A stretch of DNA of 64,000 bases from GCA-2731375 sp964344935 (GCA_964344935.1 CAYFPL010000001.1:620001-684000); one strand, 5' to 3'; shown: positions 50,830 to 60,138, counted from the stretch's first letter. Notes: generated by a model not told the origin, from the sequence alone. Program-made: numbers and translations.

Positions 50830-50922
50830 GGGGCGAACCTCGGTCGGGGGGTGCGCGCCGGAGACAATTTGGCTAATCTGGCCGGGATAACAATGTGCGG
50901 CCCGATTATGGGAGATGGATAA

Positions 50923-51864
50923 ATGTCGAACCCCTTGCTGACCGGTTCGTTCGTGGCGCTGATATCGCCCATGAACCAGGATTATTCCCTCGATTTCGGC
51001 GGCTTCCGTACCCTTATCGAGTTTCAGCGCGAAAACGGCTCGTCAGGCATCTTATTCATGGGCTCCAGCGGCGAGATTTCCACCCTGACGACGGAAGAAC
51101 GCCATACCGTGGTCCGCGAGACCATGAAGCAGAAACAAGCGGGGATGGAAATGTGGTACGGCTGTACCGGCCCGACCACTGAAGCCACCATCGACTACGT
51201 GAAACAGGCGGCGGCGGAAGGCGCCGACGGCGCCATGATCGCCGCGCCGGCATACATATGCGCCTCCAATGAAGACATCGTGGACTTTTTCCTGGAAGTC
51301 GCCGACGCAGCAACCATTCCCTTGGGCGTCTATAACAACCCGCCCCGTGTGAAGACCGATCTAAGCGCCGACGAGGTGCTGCGCATCGCCGCCCATCCCA
51401 ATGTGCGGTTGTTGAAGGAGTCCACCGGCCGCGTCGGTCAGGCGGCCCAAATTGCCCGGGCCCGGCCGGAGATGAGCCTGATGTGCTGCTGCTCACCCAA
51501 CCTGGGCCTGATCGTGCCGACCATGTCCCTGGGCGGCCATGGCACCGCGAACATGACCGGCAATATCATTCCCCGCGAGATGGCGGTGATTTCCAAGCCT
51601 TGGGAGGATTTCCAGGATGCGCAGAATTTCCAGGACGCCTATCTGCGCAATCTGCCCATGCTGCACTACGCCTATTCGGCCATCAATCCCGTACCCATGA
51701 AGTCCCTGCTGGCGGCCATGGGACTGCCGGCCGGCCCCTTACGGAAACCACAGAAACATCTGCGCGGCCCGGCCTTACAACGGGGCCTGGATGCGGTTCG
51801 CGAGTTGGGCCTGGTGGATGCCTACGGCTTCTCCCCAGTGGCCACCTTGGCGGCAGCCGAATAA
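50923..51864 (+). CDS. Dihydrodipicolinate synthase-family aldolase/lyase
   Basis: A 313-residue DapA-superfamily TIM barrel. The GSSGEISTLTTEER motif near 47-60 binds the pyruvyl carboxylate, the catalytic Tyr is in PLGVYNNPPRVKTDL near 139, and the Schiff-base Lys is in RLLKESTGR near 167. Members condense pyruvate with aldehydes or cleave keto acids; this clade is not DapA itself, which usually lies in lysine operons. The start has a GGGAGATGG ribosome site. It converges on the MetE-like gene, so it is probably monocistronic. The presence of nearby keto-sugar enzymes suggests an aldolase role. Confidence 0.86.
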   Translation: MSNPLLTGSFVALISPMNQDYSLDFGGFRTLIEFQRENGSSGILFMGSSGEISTLTTEERHTVVRETMKQKQAGMEMWYGCTGPTTEATIDYVKQAAAEGADGAMIAAPAYICASNEDIVDFFLEVADAATIPLGVYNNPPRVKTDLSADEVLRIAAHPNVRLLKESTGRVGQAAQIARARPEMSLMCCCSPNLGLIVPTMSLGGHGTANMTGNIIPREMAVISKPWEDFQDAQNFQDAYLRNLPMLHYAYSAINPVPMKSLLAAMGLPAGPLRKPQKHLRGPALQRGLDAVRELGLVDAYGFSPVATLAAAE

Positions 51865-51867
51865 AGC

Positions 51868-53016
51868 CTACCAGAGTTGATCGGAGGCAATGGCCGCGCC
51901 TTCGACGAGGGCGGCCAACTTGGCCCAAGCGATCTCCGGGTCCACGGCAGGACGTTCGGCGAAGGTTGCGAAGCCGCAATCGGAACCCGCGATCACCCGT
52001 TCCCGCCCCACCACGCCGGCATACCGGCCGATGCGCTGGGCGACCAGTCTGGGATGTTCGATGAAGTTTGACGTGGAGTCGATGACGCCGGGGATCACTA
52101 CCTTGCCGTCCGGCAGGGGACGATCATTAAACACCTCCCACTCGTGTTCATGGCGTGGATTGGCCCCTTCCACAGCGATGGCATGGGGACGGGCGCCATA
52201 GACCAGATCAAGTATCTCCGCCAGGGGGATGTCGTGGTGATGAGGGCCCTGATAGTTGCCCCAACATAGATGAATGCGCATGAATTCAGGCGGGATGTTC
52301 GCCGTCGCCGCATTCAAGACCTCGATATGACGGGCGGCTACTTTGCGGAATTCGTCATTGGACTTCTTGCGGTGAACGATATGGCGGCCCATGGCCAAGT
52401 CAGGGCAATCAAGTTGCAAGACGGCGCCGGCGGCCACTACGGCCTCATACTCCTGTTGCAGGATACCGGCCAGGGCTTCAAGGTAAGTATCGTCGTCAGG
52501 ATAGTATTGATTCTGTAAGAAGACCGAGACCACTCCCGGTGATGACGCGGTGAGGAAGCCTTCCGTCGGGTGATGAGCCGCCACGGCCGCCTGGAAATTG
52601 GCTAAATCCTTTTCCAATGGACCATCATCGCGCACCGAAAGGGGCCCATCGCAGGCCGGCCCCTGCAGGCTCCGTTCGGTGCCGCCCTGTTCCACCAGAC
52701 GGCGGGCATAGTCGATGAAGTCGAGCAGATCCTGGGCCGCCCGGTTCTCGGTCGCAACGCCGCCGAAGCCGTTCAGGCGATCCTTGAGGTATGTGGCGTA
52801 GCTGATCTTGCTCATCTCGCCGTCGCTGACCAGGTCGATCCCCACCTCGACCTGGCGGGCGACGATGTCGTCGACCGATTTGGCGACGCACGCGTCGAAC
52901 TCGGCTTCGTCGTAGGGCTCGCCCTGATCTTTCAGGTGCAATAATTCGACCAAGTCGTCGGGCCGGGGAAGGCTGCCAACGTGGGTTGTGAGAATGCGGT
53001 CGGTCGATATCTTCAT
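51868..53016 (-). CDS. MetE C-terminal-like (cobalamin-independent methionine synthase family) protein
   Basis: A 382-residue stand-alone version of the catalytic half of MetE. It begins MKISTDRILTTHVGSLPRPDDLV, a standard family start, has DLVSDGEMSKISYATYL near 60-77, zinc-ligand candidates in HLCWGNYQGPHHHD (His/Cys near 249-251) and Cys in SDCGFATF near 345. Homologues of this short type transfer methyl groups from unusual donors or have unknown roles; it lacks the N-terminal folate-polyglutamate half of true MetE. It converges with the DapA-family gene. Confidence 0.82.
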   Translation of the reverse strand: MKISTDRILTTHVGSLPRPDDLVELLHLKDQGEPYDEAEFDACVAKSVDDIVARQVEVGIDLVSDGEMSKISYATYLKDRLNGFGGVATENRAAQDLLDFIDYARRLVEQGGTERSLQGPACDGPLSVRDDGPLEKDLANFQAAVAAHHPTEGFLTASSPGVVSVFLQNQYYPDDDTYLEALAGILQQEYEAVVAAGAVLQLDCPDLAMGRHIVHRKKSNDEFRKVAARHIEVLNAATANIPPEFMRIHLCWGNYQGPHHHDIPLAEILDLVYGARPHAIAVEGANPRHEHEWEVFNDRPLPDGKVVIPGVIDSTSNFIEHPRLVAQRIGRYAGVVGRERVIAGSDCGFATFAERPAVDPEIAWAKLAALVEGAAIASDQLW

Positions 53017-53165
53017 GGCAATGCTCCCATCATGGGCCGGCTAAATTTGCTCTCCCTTCCCGAACACGGCAATGTGCGCGGACCAGGCTCATTTTTCACT
53101 GTAATTTACTGTGAGTTAGGTCTATCTGTTAATCGTTCATTGTTTCGCGGGGACAATGGGGTCGA

Positions 53166-54788
53166 ATGCCGGACAAGGACGAAACACCATCCCAACGGCA
53201 AAGCCGCCGCGCCTTTTTGAAATCGGGCGCGGCCGCCATCACCGCCGCCACCGCCAGCGGTCTACCAAAGGCGGCCGCCGCCAAACGGGGCGGCATCCTG
53301 CGCTTCGCCACCCGATCCGATGCCCGGGGCGCCGATCCCCACCGAAACCTGATTTACTATGTCTCCCAGCCCCTGGCCGCCACCACCCAGGGCCTTTTGG
53401 ACCTGGCGCCGAATATGGAACCGGCCCCCGGCATCGCCACGGAGTGGGATATATCCGACGACCTTTTGACCTACACCTTCAAGCTGCGGCCCGGCGTGAC
53501 CTTCCACAATGGCGCCGATGTGGATGCGGCAGCCGTGAAATGGAACTTCGAGCGAATTATGGATCCAAAGGTGGGCCATACTTTCTCCCGCTCCAGCCTG
53601 GAAAATGTCAAGGAGGTCACTGCCGTCGACAAACACACTCTGCGCTGTACCCTGAAAATGCCCAGCGCGGTGTTCCTAGCCAATATTGTCTATTACCCCT
53701 GTAACCTGATCGCCCCCAACAGCGCCCATCAGGCCGACAGTCACCCCATTGGATGCGGTCCGTTCAAATTCAAGTCGTGGAATCGCTGGGAACGGACCGA
53801 GATGCTGCGCTATGAAAACTATTTCGAGACCGACCCCAAGGGACAACCCCTGCCCTATCTGGACGGCATCGTCGGATTGCCGAAAAAACAGGATCGCGCC
53901 CGGCTGCTGGCACTGCGCAACGGCGAGGCGGATTTGATCGACCATCTGGGCTATGCCGATGCGGCTGAATTCCGCCGCGCCTACGCAAAAGACTTCCAGA
54001 CCTGGGACGTGCCCCAGGTCGCCACCGCCTGGGTTGGCTTCAATCTCAAGCATGGGCCCTTCTCCTACAGCAATCCCGATAGCCACCTGCTGCGCCAGGC
54101 GGCGGCTCACGCCATCGACCGGGAGGCCATCCATCATTCGGTGTTCTATGGTCTCGGCACGATCGCTAAGGGTTTCTATGGCCCCGACAGTCCCTGGCAC
54201 ATGGCGGAGGTCAAAGGCGGGCCGCAATTCGACCCGGACAAAGCACGCTTTTTACTGCGCAAGACCACGGCCCGGAACACGCCCATCATCTTGGTCTCAC
54301 GCCAGGACTTCACCTACATGCATCAGGCCGGCGAACTGGTGCAGGCCATGTGGGCGGAGGTGGGCTTCAAGGTGGAGCATCAGATCCATCCGAACCCGGT
54401 GCTGCGGGACAAATACCGCAAGGGATCCAAGGAAGCCGGCCATTACGACGCGGATTCTGCCGCCAACAGCTACCGCGCCGATCCCGATGGCTGGTTCTAT
54501 CGCTCGCTTTTCTCAACCTCGCCCACCACGCAACTGCGCACCGGTTATCGCAGCGAACGGGCCGATAAATTGATCCAGGAAGCCCGAGTGACGCGCAAGC
54601 GGGCCGAGCGCCTGGCCATCTATACTGAGGTCGAGGACATCATCAATGAAGAGCTGCCCCTGATCTACACCCACACCGTGCCCCTATTGCAGGGCGGGGT
54701 GAAGAACCTGGCCGGCTACCGACCCGCTTTCGCCGGCCCATTCAGTACGGCGCAGTCGGGCATCCGCACCGCCTATTTTACAAGTTAG
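53166..54788 (+). CDS. ABC transporter solute-binding protein (SBP_bac_5, oligopeptide/nickel type), Tat-exported
   Basis: A 540-residue periplasmic receptor. The N-terminus holds a twin-arginine signal, SRRAFLKSGAAAITAATASG (about 14-33), rather than a Sec signal. Mature parts follow the DppA/OppA plan: GLLDLAPNMEPAPGIATEWDIS near 75-95, YTFKLRPGVTFHNGADVDAAAVKW near 99-122, and a C-terminal PLIYTHTVPLLQG. It binds peptides, opines or other large solutes. No permease or ATPase gene accompanies it in the window, so it must work with components elsewhere. Confidence 0.9.
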   Translation: MPDKDETPSQRQSRRAFLKSGAAAITAATASGLPKAAAAKRGGILRFATRSDARGADPHRNLIYYVSQPLAATTQGLLDLAPNMEPAPGIATEWDISDDLLTYTFKLRPGVTFHNGADVDAAAVKWNFERIMDPKVGHTFSRSSLENVKEVTAVDKHTLRCTLKMPSAVFLANIVYYPCNLIAPNSAHQADSHPIGCGPFKFKSWNRWERTEMLRYENYFETDPKGQPLPYLDGIVGLPKKQDRARLLALRNGEADLIDHLGYADAAEFRRAYAKDFQTWDVPQVATAWVGFNLKHGPFSYSNPDSHLLRQAAAHAIDREAIHHSVFYGLGTIAKGFYGPDSPWHMAEVKGGPQFDPDKARFLLRKTTARNTPIILVSRQDFTYMHQAGELVQAMWAEVGFKVEHQIHPNPVLRDKYRKGSKEAGHYDADSAANSYRADPDGWFYRSLFSTSPTTQLRTGYRSERADKLIQEARVTRKRAERLAIYTEVEDIINEELPLIYTHTVPLLQGGVKNLAGYRPAFAGPFSTAQSGIRTAYFTS

Positions 54789-54791
54789 CCT

Positions 54792-55553
54792 TTAAACCAG
54801 TCGGAAGCGCGTGCCGCAAATGGACACGCACGGGCCGTCGACGTCCAGACCCCGATCCCGCGCCGCCGCAAGGATGGCATCGCCATCTGCAGCCTCCACA
54901 TCAACGCCGCCCAGGCCCTCGCCACGGCCATCAGTGGCCTCGACAAAACGCAGGACGGCATTATCCAGGGCAATCTCCCAAGCTGCGGATGCCGCTTGCG
55001 TCGTCGATCGGTCCAGGATCTCACCCCAGCGGGCGGCCAGGGCTGCGGGGTCGGGGCTTTGCAGTTCCGCCCCCACCATGGCCGCGGTACGGTCTGTACG
55101 GACGGCACTTTTCCAGTCCCCGCCTGCGGGGTGCCAGGGGCCGTCGGGGGATTGATCGCCATCCTGGGTGTCGGTCTCCAGCATGCAGCCGCCGGTATCC
55201 CTGGGGTGCAACTGAATGCCTGTGAAATCGTTGTAGTTCAAGGGATTGGCAATGCGTACGCCTAGCTCCCCCATACGGGCGCGGCGCTCTTCTACGTTGT
55301 TGCACTGGCATATGACCATATAGCCGCCGTCGCCGCCACGGCGGTCCAGATAGCGACCGCCCGCTGTGCCCTCTTCGATCGGTGCCACCACTTCGAGGAA
55401 ATTGCTGCCCACGGGCAACAACGCGTTCTCCAGGCCGTAGGCACCCACGGCCGGATCGTGAAAGCAGGTGTTGATCCCCAAAACGGCCGTCAAATCATCC
55501 ACCGCCGGTGCCAGTTCCCGGGCCACCAGGCAAATCTGCCGCAATCTCAACAT
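54792..55553 (-). CDS. VOC family protein (glyoxalase-like)
   Basis: A 253-residue protein with two VOC halves. The N-terminus reads MLRLRQICLVARELAPAVDDLTAVLGI (typical beta-alpha opening), GLENALLPVGSNFLEVVAPIEEGTAGGRYLDRRG near 41-74 and a second half with LQSPDPAALAARWGEIL. The family uses a divalent metal for isomerase, dioxygenase or glyoxalase chemistry; the role is unknown. It overlaps the start of the GDPD gene by about 59 bases in the same direction, so the two are co-transcribed with coupled translation. Confidence 0.82.
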   Translation of the reverse strand: MLRLRQICLVARELAPAVDDLTAVLGINTCFHDPAVGAYGLENALLPVGSNFLEVVAPIEEGTAGGRYLDRRGGDGGYMVICQCNNVEERRARMGELGVRIANPLNYNDFTGIQLHPRDTGGCMLETDTQDGDQSPDGPWHPAGGDWKSAVRTDRTAAMVGAELQSPDPAALAARWGEILDRSTTQAASAAWEIALDNAVLRFVEATDGRGEGLGGVDVEAADGDAILAAARDRGLDVDGPCVSICGTRFRLV

Positions 55554-56340
55554 TCTGCGTTCCTCCCAGTTTTTCTTGGTCTTTACCCGGCCAAAGGCCG
55601 CGTTCCATGAACACCTCCTTCAGCAAGGCGGTTTCATCCGTCATGATACCATCGACGCCCTGGTCCAAAAGCCACGTCATCACGGCGCGGTCGTTGATGG
55701 TCCAGACATGCACTTTCAAGCCCCGGGCATGGGCCGCCTTGATGAATCGGCGGTCGACCACGGGCAGACCATGACGACGCAATGGCACTTGTGCCGCCGC
55801 CGCCACGAAGCCGCCCGATGAAAGCCCCAGACTGGCGAGACGCAGGCGCACCACTTCGCCAGGGCCCATGGACGTGCAGAGTTCCGGACCCAAGGCGCGG
55901 CGCAATTCTTTCAGACGGCGGTCCGAGAAACAGCCGGCGCAGACCCGCTCCAGAACGCCTTGTCGACGCAGAATCTTGACCAAAGGCGCAATGGCGCCAT
56001 CAGCCTTGGGATCAATATTGATGCGCATATGGGGCCAGGCACCGAGCAATTCCTCGAAACGGGGGATCGATTCTCGACCATGCACCCGTGCCTTTGAGAC
56101 CTCGTCCCAGTCCAGTTCGGCGATACGGCCTTTGCGGTCCGTGACCCGGTCCAGGCGATCGTCATGGAATGCTACCAGGACGCCGTCGCGGGTGGCATGC
56201 ACGTCCGTTTCGATATAGCCATAGCCCAAGTTCACCGCGTCTTCGAACGCTGCCATGGTGTTCTCGGGATGCGATGCGGCACTGCCACGATGGGCAATGG
56301 CCACGGGACCGCGGGCGTCCATGTAGGGATGCGTACTCAC
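55495..56340 (-). CDS. Glycerophosphodiester phosphodiesterase
   Basis: A 281-residue GDPD TIM barrel. The catalytic start is AIAHRGSAASHPENTMAAFE (His-Arg and the Glu-Asn motif, about 14-33), followed by YIETDVHATRDGVLVAFHDD near 37-56 with the metal-binding Glu, Asp and catalytic His. Later, VHVWTINDRAVMTWLLDQGVDGIMTD near 222-247 closes the barrel. It hydrolyses glycerophosphodiesters to glycerol-3-phosphate and an alcohol such as choline or ethanolamine. No signal peptide is visible, so it acts in the cytoplasm. The choline product would tie in with the choline operon 30 kb away, but that is speculation. Confidence 0.92.
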   Translation of the reverse strand: MSTHPYMDARGPVAIAHRGSAASHPENTMAAFEDAVNLGYGYIETDVHATRDGVLVAFHDDRLDRVTDRKGRIAELDWDEVSKARVHGRESIPRFEELLGAWPHMRINIDPKADGAIAPLVKILRRQGVLERVCAGCFSDRRLKELRRALGPELCTSMGPGEVVRLRLASLGLSSGGFVAAAAQVPLRRHGLPVVDRRFIKAAHARGLKVHVWTINDRAVMTWLLDQGVDGIMTDETALLKEVFMERGLWPGKDQEKLGGTQNVEIAADLPGGPGTGTGGG

Positions 56341-56432
56341 GGCACCAGTATATCATCGTCATCTAACACTGCCATGGACGGGGCCAGGAGTTTCCTGGCA
56401 AAGTGGCCCAAAGTGAAAGATGGAGGCCTGAA

Positions 56433-57224
56433 GTGAGCTACGAGACGATCGAATTCGAAATGCGCGGCGCCGTCGCACAGTTGACCCTGAACCGGCCCAA
56501 GGCCTTCAACGCATTGAGCCTGACCATGTCCAAGGAGTTGTGCGACCTGAGCATCAAGCTGGGGGAGGACCCGGCCGTCCGTGCCGTGGTCATCACGGGC
56601 AGCGGCGAGGCGGCATTTTGTGCCGGCGGAGATGTGCCCGGGTTCGCCGAACGAGTTGACAATCTGCCGCCGTATATCAAGGAAATGACCACCTATTTGC
56701 ACATGGCCATCTCGCGCTTTGCCTGGATGCGGGCACCGGTGATCGCGGCCGTGAACGGCGTCGCGGCCGGCGCAGGATTAAGCCTTGTTGCCTGCACGGA
56801 CCTGGCCATCGCCGTGGATAGGGCTACCTTCACCTCCGCCTATACCAAGATTGGGCTGTCGCCAGACGGCAGCTCCACCTACTACCTGCCCCGTCTAATC
56901 GGCACCCGGCGCACGGCGGAACTTTACCTGACCAATCGGGTTCTGAACGCTCAAGAGGCCCTGGACTGGGGTCTGATCAATCGGATTGTTCCCGCGGCCG
57001 AATTCAGCGCAGAAGTCGATAAGCTGGCCGACAACCTGGCCAATGGCCCCACCGAAGCCCATGGCGAAGTGAAGAAACTACTTTTGATGACCCTAAGCGA
57101 CAGTCTGGAAAGCCAGATGGAGCGGGAGACCCGCGGCATCGCCCGCCTGAGCGGTAGCGCCGACGGCAAGGCGGGCATCCAGGCCTTCGTCAACAAGGAA
57201 AAGCCGGCCTTCACCGGCAGCTAA
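56433..57224 (+). CDS. Enoyl-CoA hydratase/isomerase
   Basis: A 263-residue crotonase-fold enzyme. ITGSGEAAFCAGGDVPGFAE (oxyanion loop) lies near 60-79, AAVNGVAAGAGLSLVACTDLAIA near 107-129 and FTSAYTKIGLSPDGSSTYYLPRLIG near 136-160. The usual catalytic Glu of hydratases at the position after GxxxD appears as Asp (SPDGSST), so the enzyme may be an isomerase or another crotonase. The GTG at 56433 is chosen because TGGAGG lies 6 bases upstream; a frame from 56403 extends beyond. It is followed by a haloalkane dehalogenase after 18 bases. Confidence 0.9.
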   Translation: MSYETIEFEMRGAVAQLTLNRPKAFNALSLTMSKELCDLSIKLGEDPAVRAVVITGSGEAAFCAGGDVPGFAERVDNLPPYIKEMTTYLHMAISRFAWMRAPVIAAVNGVAAGAGLSLVACTDLAIAVDRATFTSAYTKIGLSPDGSSTYYLPRLIGTRRTAELYLTNRVLNAQEALDWGLINRIVPAAEFSAEVDKLADNLANGPTEAHGEVKKLLLMTLSDSLESQMERETRGIARLSGSADGKAGIQAFVNKEKPAFTGS

Positions 57225-57242
57225 AGGATTAAGGATACGCCT

Positions 57243-58127
57243 ATGATTTCAGCCGATCCCCGCTACGAACGCAAATTCGCCACAGTCAATGGCAAGCGCA
57301 TGGCCTATGTGGACGAGGGCGAAGGCGATGCCATCGTCTTCCAACACGGCAATCCCACTTCGTCCTATCTATGGCGCAATATCATGCCCCATTGCGCGGG
57401 CCTGGGTCGGCTGATCGCCTGCGATTTGATCGGCATGGGGGACTCCGAGAAGCTGGAGGACTCAGGCCCCGATCGTTACACCTATGTCGAACAGCGGGAC
57501 TATCTCTTTGCCCTGTGGGACCAAATTGGCATCGGCAGCAACGTCGTCTTCGTCATCCACGACTGGGGCTCTGCCCTAGGTTTCGACTGGTCGAACCAAA
57601 ATCGGGATCGGGTCCAAGGCATCGCCTATATGGAGGCGGTGGTGAAAACCATGAACTGGTCCGACTTCCCCGACATGGGCCGTTCCGTGTTCCAGGGCTT
57701 TCGCTCCGAAGGCGGCGAGAACATGGTTCTGGATAAGAATATTTTCGTTGAACGGGTCCTGCCCGGCGCCGTGATCCGCGATATGACGGAAGAAGAGATG
57801 GCGGTCTATCGCAAGCCCTATCTGGAGGCGGGCGAGGACCGCCGGCCCACATTGACCTGGCCCCGGCAAATCCCCATCGAGGGCGAGCCGGAAGATGTCT
57901 GCGCCATCGTGGACGATTACGGCGCCTGGCTTGCCACATCCGATGTGCCCAAGCTATTCGTCAATGCTGACCCGGGCTCGATCCTCACCGGCGAACAGAG
58001 GGAATTCTGCCGGTCGTGGCCGAACCAGACTGAGGTCACCGTGCCCGGCATCCATTTTGTCCAGGAAGACAGCCCCGACGAGATCGGCCAGGCCGTTGCC
58101 GCATTCGTCAAAGGTATTCGCGGTTGA
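57243..58127 (+). CDS. Haloalkane dehalogenase (HLD-II/LinB-like)
   Basis: A 294-residue alpha/beta hydrolase with every residue of the haloalkane-dehalogenase pentad at the LinB spacing: N37 in HGNPTSSYLWRN and W108 as halide-binding residues, nucleophile D107 in IHDWGSALGF, acid E131 in YMEAVV, and base H271 in GIHFVQED. The family replaces the halogen of haloalkanes by hydroxyl in the cytoplasm. The total length is also standard. A cupin gene follows 28 bases on. Many marine alphaproteobacteria carry such enzymes without known exposure to pollutants. Confidence 0.92.
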   Translation: MISADPRYERKFATVNGKRMAYVDEGEGDAIVFQHGNPTSSYLWRNIMPHCAGLGRLIACDLIGMGDSEKLEDSGPDRYTYVEQRDYLFALWDQIGIGSNVVFVIHDWGSALGFDWSNQNRDRVQGIAYMEAVVKTMNWSDFPDMGRSVFQGFRSEGGENMVLDKNIFVERVLPGAVIRDMTEEEMAVYRKPYLEAGEDRRPTLTWPRQIPIEGEPEDVCAIVDDYGAWLATSDVPKLFVNADPGSILTGEQREFCRSWPNQTEVTVPGIHFVQEDSPDEIGQAVAAFVKGIRG

Positions 58128-58155
58128 AACCCGATTAATTCAAACGGAGGTCACC

Positions 58156-58524
58156 ATGCCCATCATCGACGTCAAGGATATCGCCAAGCAGGATTTCCCC
58201 GGCGGCGCCACCTACCAGACCATTGTCGGCGACGAAGAGGGCTCCACACCAATTCGGCTTGGCTTGCAGATTTCCGAACCGGGTTATTCCACCGGCACTC
58301 ATTCCCATCCATATATGGAAGTGGTTACCGTGATCGAAGGCACGGGCGAGGCCTGGGTCGAAGGGAAGGAAGGCGTCACGGAAATCTATCCCGGCGTCAC
58401 CCTGGTGTTGCCGCCGAACGTCAGGCATGGCTTCCGGGTTACAGGCGATAGCCAGCTAAAGACATACGGCGTTCACGCTTCATCCGACCGCATCGTCGCC
58501 CACCATCCCGAGGACGACGAATAG
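58156..58524 (+). CDS. Small cupin protein
   Basis: A 122-residue single cupin. The metal site is in STGTHSHPYMEVVTVIEGTG (two His and a Glu, about 49-68) and a third His in PPNVRHGFRV near 97. Its function is unknown; small cupins next to catabolic genes often act as isomerases or sensors. The ATG at 58156 has a GGAGG ribosome site with 5-base spacing; the longer frame from 57895 is a shadow of the dehalogenase. It is in the same run as the crotonase and dehalogenase genes, which may form one pathway for haloalkanoic compounds. Confidence 0.85.
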   Translation: MPIIDVKDIAKQDFPGGATYQTIVGDEEGSTPIRLGLQISEPGYSTGTHSHPYMEVVTVIEGTGEAWVEGKEGVTEIYPGVTLVLPPNVRHGFRVTGDSQLKTYGVHASSDRIVAHHPEDDE

Positions 58525-58540
58525 GATCATCAACCCTATA

Positions 58541-59386
58541 TCATCGCGCCAATAAGACAGGCAAAGCCGAAGCGTTGATGATGTCACGAGTGGCGCCGCC
58601 AAAGATCATCTGGCGCAGGCGGCTGTTGGTGAAGGCGCCCTTGAGGAGCAGATCGCCGCCGGCCTGCTGGGCCTCGTCCACCATGGCCTCACCGATGGAC
58701 CGCCGCCCAGGCGCGGCTGTAATCGTGGAAGCATCGACGCCGCTGCGCCCCAGATGGCGGGCCACATCTTCAGCCGAGGGGCCGGGCACGAAGCCCCCTT
58801 CCACCGTCAATACGGTCACCTTCGATGCATCGCGCAGAAATGCCATTGCCACGGCCATGGTCCGGGCCGTCTCGGTGGCGCCGTTCCAGGCAATGACCAC
58901 ATGCTGGCCGATCGTTTGCGGTGCTTCCGGTCCGGCCAGAATGACCGGCCGGCCGCTTTCGAACAAGGCCGCCTCCAACGTCGCTTTCCAATCCACCGAA
59001 GTGCCCATCTCGTTGCGGCCCATAACGATGAGATTAAAAAGCCGGCCATAGTCGCCGACGATCTCACTCTCGACTCCTTCGCCCTCGCGCCAGGAACAAC
59101 TGACACCTTCGGCCGCCGTGCCGATGTCGCGGTAGGGAACGTCCTGCCCCTTGATCACGGCATCGAAGCGCTGATGGGCCGAGGCCGCGAACTGTTTCGA
59201 TTCATCCGTCAGCCGGGCCAGGGACTCGGAAGGGAAGACCACACCCTCGCCCGCGATGATCTGTGGCGTGCGCCAGGCGTGCAGGCCTTCCACATGGCCG
59301 TCATATCGCCGCGCCACCAGCAAGGCGGTACGAAGCGCCGCCTCCGCCCGGGCGTCGTCGCAAAAGGGTACCAGGATCGTACGCAT
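58541..59386 (-). CDS. Universal stress protein (tandem domain)
   Basis: A 281-residue cytoplasmic protein of two Usp domains. It starts MRTILVPFCDDARAEAAL, the usual strand-1 motif, and the second half has VVIAWNGATETARTMAVAMAFL (about 152-173) and a closing GAFTNSRLRQMIFGGATRDI..ASALPVLLAR, the G(2x)G(9x)G-type ATP loop. Tandem UspE-like proteins respond to stress and starvation. The ATG at 59384-59386 has GGGGAGA upstream; the longer frame to 59443 is not needed. The gene is divergent from the KDPG-aldolase region only by a short gap. Confidence 0.88.
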   Translation of the reverse strand: MRTILVPFCDDARAEAALRTALLVARRYDGHVEGLHAWRTPQIIAGEGVVFPSESLARLTDESKQFAASAHQRFDAVIKGQDVPYRDIGTAAEGVSCSWREGEGVESEIVGDYGRLFNLIVMGRNEMGTSVDWKATLEAALFESGRPVILAGPEAPQTIGQHVVIAWNGATETARTMAVAMAFLRDASKVTVLTVEGGFVPGPSAEDVARHLGRSGVDASTITAAPGRRSIGEAMVDEAQQAGGDLLLKGAFTNSRLRQMIFGGATRDIINASALPVLLAR

Positions 59387-59511
59387 GGAAATCTCCCCAT
59401 TGGCCCAACGGAACTTCGAATCGGCTCGATCATATTGTGGCAAGAACGGCCGCGGTTTGGAACCGGTAAAGTATCATTTGCAATGAAGGCTAACGATTAG
59501 CCATCAATCTA

Positions 59512-60138
59512 TTATTCAGCCAATGCAGCGGCCTGGGCCGCCAATTCTGTGATGGCCTGCCAGTCGCCCCTCGCAACCGCATCGCGTGGCGCAACCCAAC
59601 TGCCACCAACGCAAAGAACATTTCCAAGACCAAGATAGTCCGTCGCATTTTCGGCCGTGATCCCGCCCGTGGGGCAGAAGACGAGGTTCGGATAAGGACC
59701 GGCCAAGGCTGCCAGGGTCTTGGCTCCACCCATGGCTTCCGCCGGAAAGAACTTCAGGCAGCGTAGGCCCGCGCGCTGCGCCGCCATGGCCTCGGAGGCG
59801 GTGGCAATGGCCGGCAGATAGGGCAGTTCACCAGCCGCGGCGATCAGGTCGGGCGCAAAACCAGGGGAAACCGCGAATTGCGCCCCTGCCGACCGGGCAT
59901 CTGCCAGGTCCTCCGGCGTCGTCACAGTGCCGACGCCCGGCACCGCGCCCTGAACCTCTGCCGAAATTGCCGCAATGGCACCAAGCGCGGCATCAGTACG
60001 CAAGGTAACCTCCAAGGCAGGCAGACCGCCTGCCACTAAGGCCCGTGCCAACGGCACGGCGAGCTCGACCCGCTCGATCGTCAGTACCGGTATCACCGGT
60101 GCCAGGGCCATCACATCCTCGATCGTCTGCTGGGTCAT
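59512..60138 (-). CDS. eda: KDPG aldolase-type 2-keto-3-deoxy-phosphogluconate aldolase
   Basis: A 208-residue class I aldolase. VIPVLTIERVELAVPLARALVAGG lies near 15-38, LPALEVTLRTDAAL near 39-52 (Glu near 43), GTVTTPEDL near 71-79 and the Schiff-base Lys in LRCLKFFPAEAMGG near 124-137. It cleaves KDPG to pyruvate and glyceraldehyde-3-phosphate, the last step of the Entner-Doudoroff route. It may start at 60168 instead (MERANHE). It is divergent from the KDG kinase, and this pair parallels the dgoK/dgoA pair 10 kb away for the other sugar epimer. Confidence 0.92.
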   Translation of the reverse strand: MTQQTIEDVMALAPVIPVLTIERVELAVPLARALVAGGLPALEVTLRTDAALGAIAAISAEVQGAVPGVGTVTTPEDLADARSAGAQFAVSPGFAPDLIAAAGELPYLPAIATASEAMAAQRAGLRCLKFFPAEAMGGAKTLAALAGPYPNLVFCPTGGITAENATDYLGLGNVLCVGGSWVAPRDAVARGDWQAITELAAQAAALAE

